In this document: one piece after another, positions 6,626 to 7,373 of the stretch | How the letters are laid out: every line of letters begins with the position of its first letter | Numbering within the stretch: position 1 is the stretch's first letter | DNA from: Flammeovirgaceae bacterium | Lineage (GTDB): Bacteria; Bacteroidota; Bacteroidia; Cytophagales; Cyclobacteriaceae | Direction: 5' to 3' | Assembly (NCBI GenBank): GCA_947457025.1 | Contig: CANGUI010000087.1 | Coordinates: forward strand, 1 to 7,373 | DNA: 7,373 nt | The notes under the pieces: generated by a model | Told to the model about the DNA's origin: nothing | The model's input: only the letters and a program-made list of their open reading frames with translations | The model's database searches: none | Translations under genes and position numbers: made by a program

Positions 6626-6643
6626 TGTTGGTTTTCACCAACA
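6626..6643. other. Perfect 7-bp hairpin in the convergent sucD-phoH spacer
   Basis: TGTTGGT (6626-6632) and ACCAACA (6637-6643) form a perfect stem with a four-base loop (TTTC on the plus strand). No T-run follows on either strand. Its place between two convergent genes suggests a role in transcript ends, but it could be chance. Confidence 0.35.
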
Positions 6644-6668
6644 AACTCACAGGTAGGTACATCAGCGT

Positions 6669-6690
6669 AAAAAGAGCAGCGCAAAAGCAC
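6669..6690 (-). terminator. Weak candidate terminator for the PhoH-family gene
   Basis: On the minus strand GTGC (6690-6687) and GCGC (6682-6679) can form a 4-bp stem, with one G-U pair, around a TTTT loop. Five T (A5 at 6669-6673 on the plus strand) follow after five bases. It lies about 18 bases past the phoH stop, where a terminator would be expected, but the stem is short. Confidence 0.2.
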
Positions 6691-6707
6691 AAGGTATTCA
6701 TCATTTC

Positions 6708-7373
6708 TCACAGGAGTTCGTTTGCCAGATTGGCCAGCTCGGACCGTTCCCCCTTTTCAAGAGTAATATGGGCATACAACTCATGATCTTTCAGGCGGTC
6801 AATAAGGTAGGAAAGGCCGTTGGATTGCGAGTCAAGGTATGGCGTATCAATCTGGTAGATGTCTCCCGTGAAAATGATTTTCGTGTTTTCGCCCGCGCGT
6901 GTAATGATGGTTTTTACCTCATGGGGTGTTAGGTTCTGCGCTTCGTCTACAATAAAACAGATATTCGACAGACTACGACCACGAATGTAAGCCAGTGGCG
7001 TGATGACCAGCTTTTCGTTTTGTACCATCTCGGTAATCTTTGAGTATTCTTTATCAGATTCGCTGTACTGATTCTGAATAAACTTCAGGTTATCCCACAG
7101 AGGCTCCATGTAGGGATTAAGCTTGGATTTGATGTCGCCCGGCAGATAGCCGATATCCTTGTTGCTGAGCGGAACGATGGGGCGTGCGAGGTAAATCTGT
7201 TTGAACTCCCGTTTTTGCTCTAACGCCGCGGCAAGTGCGATAAGTGTTTTACCGGTGCCGGCTACACCCTGCATGGAAACCAGTTTTATTTCAGGTTTCA
7301 GCACGGCGTGGATGGCAAAGGCCTGTTCCGCATTGCGGGGCTTGATGCCATAGGCTGTGCGTTTCTCAACTTG
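6708..7373 (-). CDS. PhoH-family ATPase (PhoH2/PIN-PhoH type likely), 5' end cut by window edge
   Basis: Partial gene: 221 codons are visible and the frame stays open through 7373, so the N-terminus lies outside. PhoH proteins are RecA/SF1-helicase-like P-loop ATPases; the PhoH2 group fuses an N-terminal PIN RNase domain to PhoH and acts on RNA. Fragment numbering: [13 protein letters not shown] at 8-20 is the usual lead-in to the ATPase core, Walker A GVAGTGKT is at 36-43, [10 protein letters not shown] at 126-135, Walker B DEAQN at 143-147, GDIYQID at 170-176, and GERSEL at 208-213 with the C-terminal arginine region. The YGIKPRN lead-in, well after where a short PhoH would begin, suggests the longer PIN-PhoH form, but the PIN domain itself cannot be seen. 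It converges on sucD across a 154-bp spacer. An internal GTG at 7304 is not the start, because conserved residues continue upstream of it. Confidence 0.93.
   Translation of the reverse strand, partial: QVEKRTAYGIKPRNAEQAFAIHAVLKPEIKLVSMQGVAGTGKTLIALAAALEQKREFKQIYLARPIVPLSNKDIGYLPGDIKSKLNPYMEPLWDNLKFIQNQYSESDKEYSKITEMVQNEKLVITPLAYIRGRSLSNICFIVDEAQNLTPHEVKTIITRAGENTKIIFTGDIYQIDTPYLDSQSNGLSYLIDRLKDHELYAHITLEKGERSELANLANELL

Noticed and set aside
7302..7304. GTG as a possible start of the PhoH-family gene
   Set aside because: The frame stays open upstream to the window edge and encodes the conserved [13 protein letters not shown] lead-in, so the gene is cut by the edge rather than starting here.
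1..7373. tRNA, rRNA, CRISPR array, insertion sequence or defence genes
   Set aside because: Nearly all DNA is taken up by conserved genes; no direct-repeat array, inverted-repeat-flanked transposase, tRNA cloverleaf or rRNA segment was seen in the short gaps.

Overview
The window is about 7.4 kb of chromosomal, housekeeping-type DNA with roughly balanced base composition. It most likely comes from a member of the Bacteroidota, probably a Cytophagales-like lineage. Three things point there. The Obg protein ends right after its G domain, the short form usual in that phylum. Start codons lack clear Shine-Dalgarno sequences. Several gene starts are preceded by the Bacteroidota-type -7 box (TAnnTTTG), most clearly in front of sucD, where TTTG-N19-TATTTTTG is a full match. 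The genus cannot be fixed from the sequence alone.

Layout. Positions 21-3257 hold four minus-strand genes in the order of transcription meaB (MeaB/ArgK-type G-protein chaperone), hpt (hypoxanthine phosphoribosyltransferase), adk (adenylate kinase) and obgE (ribosome-associated GTPase). Three of the four bind ATP or GTP at a P-loop, and hpt makes the IMP and GMP that feed those pools. Spacings are 10, 99 and 2 bp, so this looks like one operon with a possible attenuation point in the 99-bp hpt-adk gap. A 53-bp divergent region (3258-3310) separates it from two plus-strand genes. The first (3311-4612) is a four-helix membrane protein whose only recognisable domain is an extracytoplasmic CHASE2 sensor. 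The second (4669-5556) is a secreted protein with a FecR-like region, an Ig/FN3-like middle and one TPR. A strong intrinsic terminator (5567-5593) closes this pair.

Next comes sucD (5678-6553), the alpha subunit of succinyl-CoA synthetase, with its own promoter and without sucC beside it. A 154-bp convergent spacer with hairpins but no good U-tract follows. The window ends inside a minus-strand PhoH-family ATPase gene (6708 to the edge) that is cut at its 5' end.

How the genes relate. MeaB serves methylmalonyl-CoA mutase, whose product succinyl-CoA is also the substrate of the SucCD enzyme, so meaB and sucD touch the same metabolite although they lie in different units. The least understood part is the CHASE2 plus FecR/TPR pair: a periplasmic sensor with no attached kinase, cyclase or phosphodiesterase, next to a secreted partner. 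I see no tRNA, rRNA, CRISPR array, transposon or recognisable defence system here.
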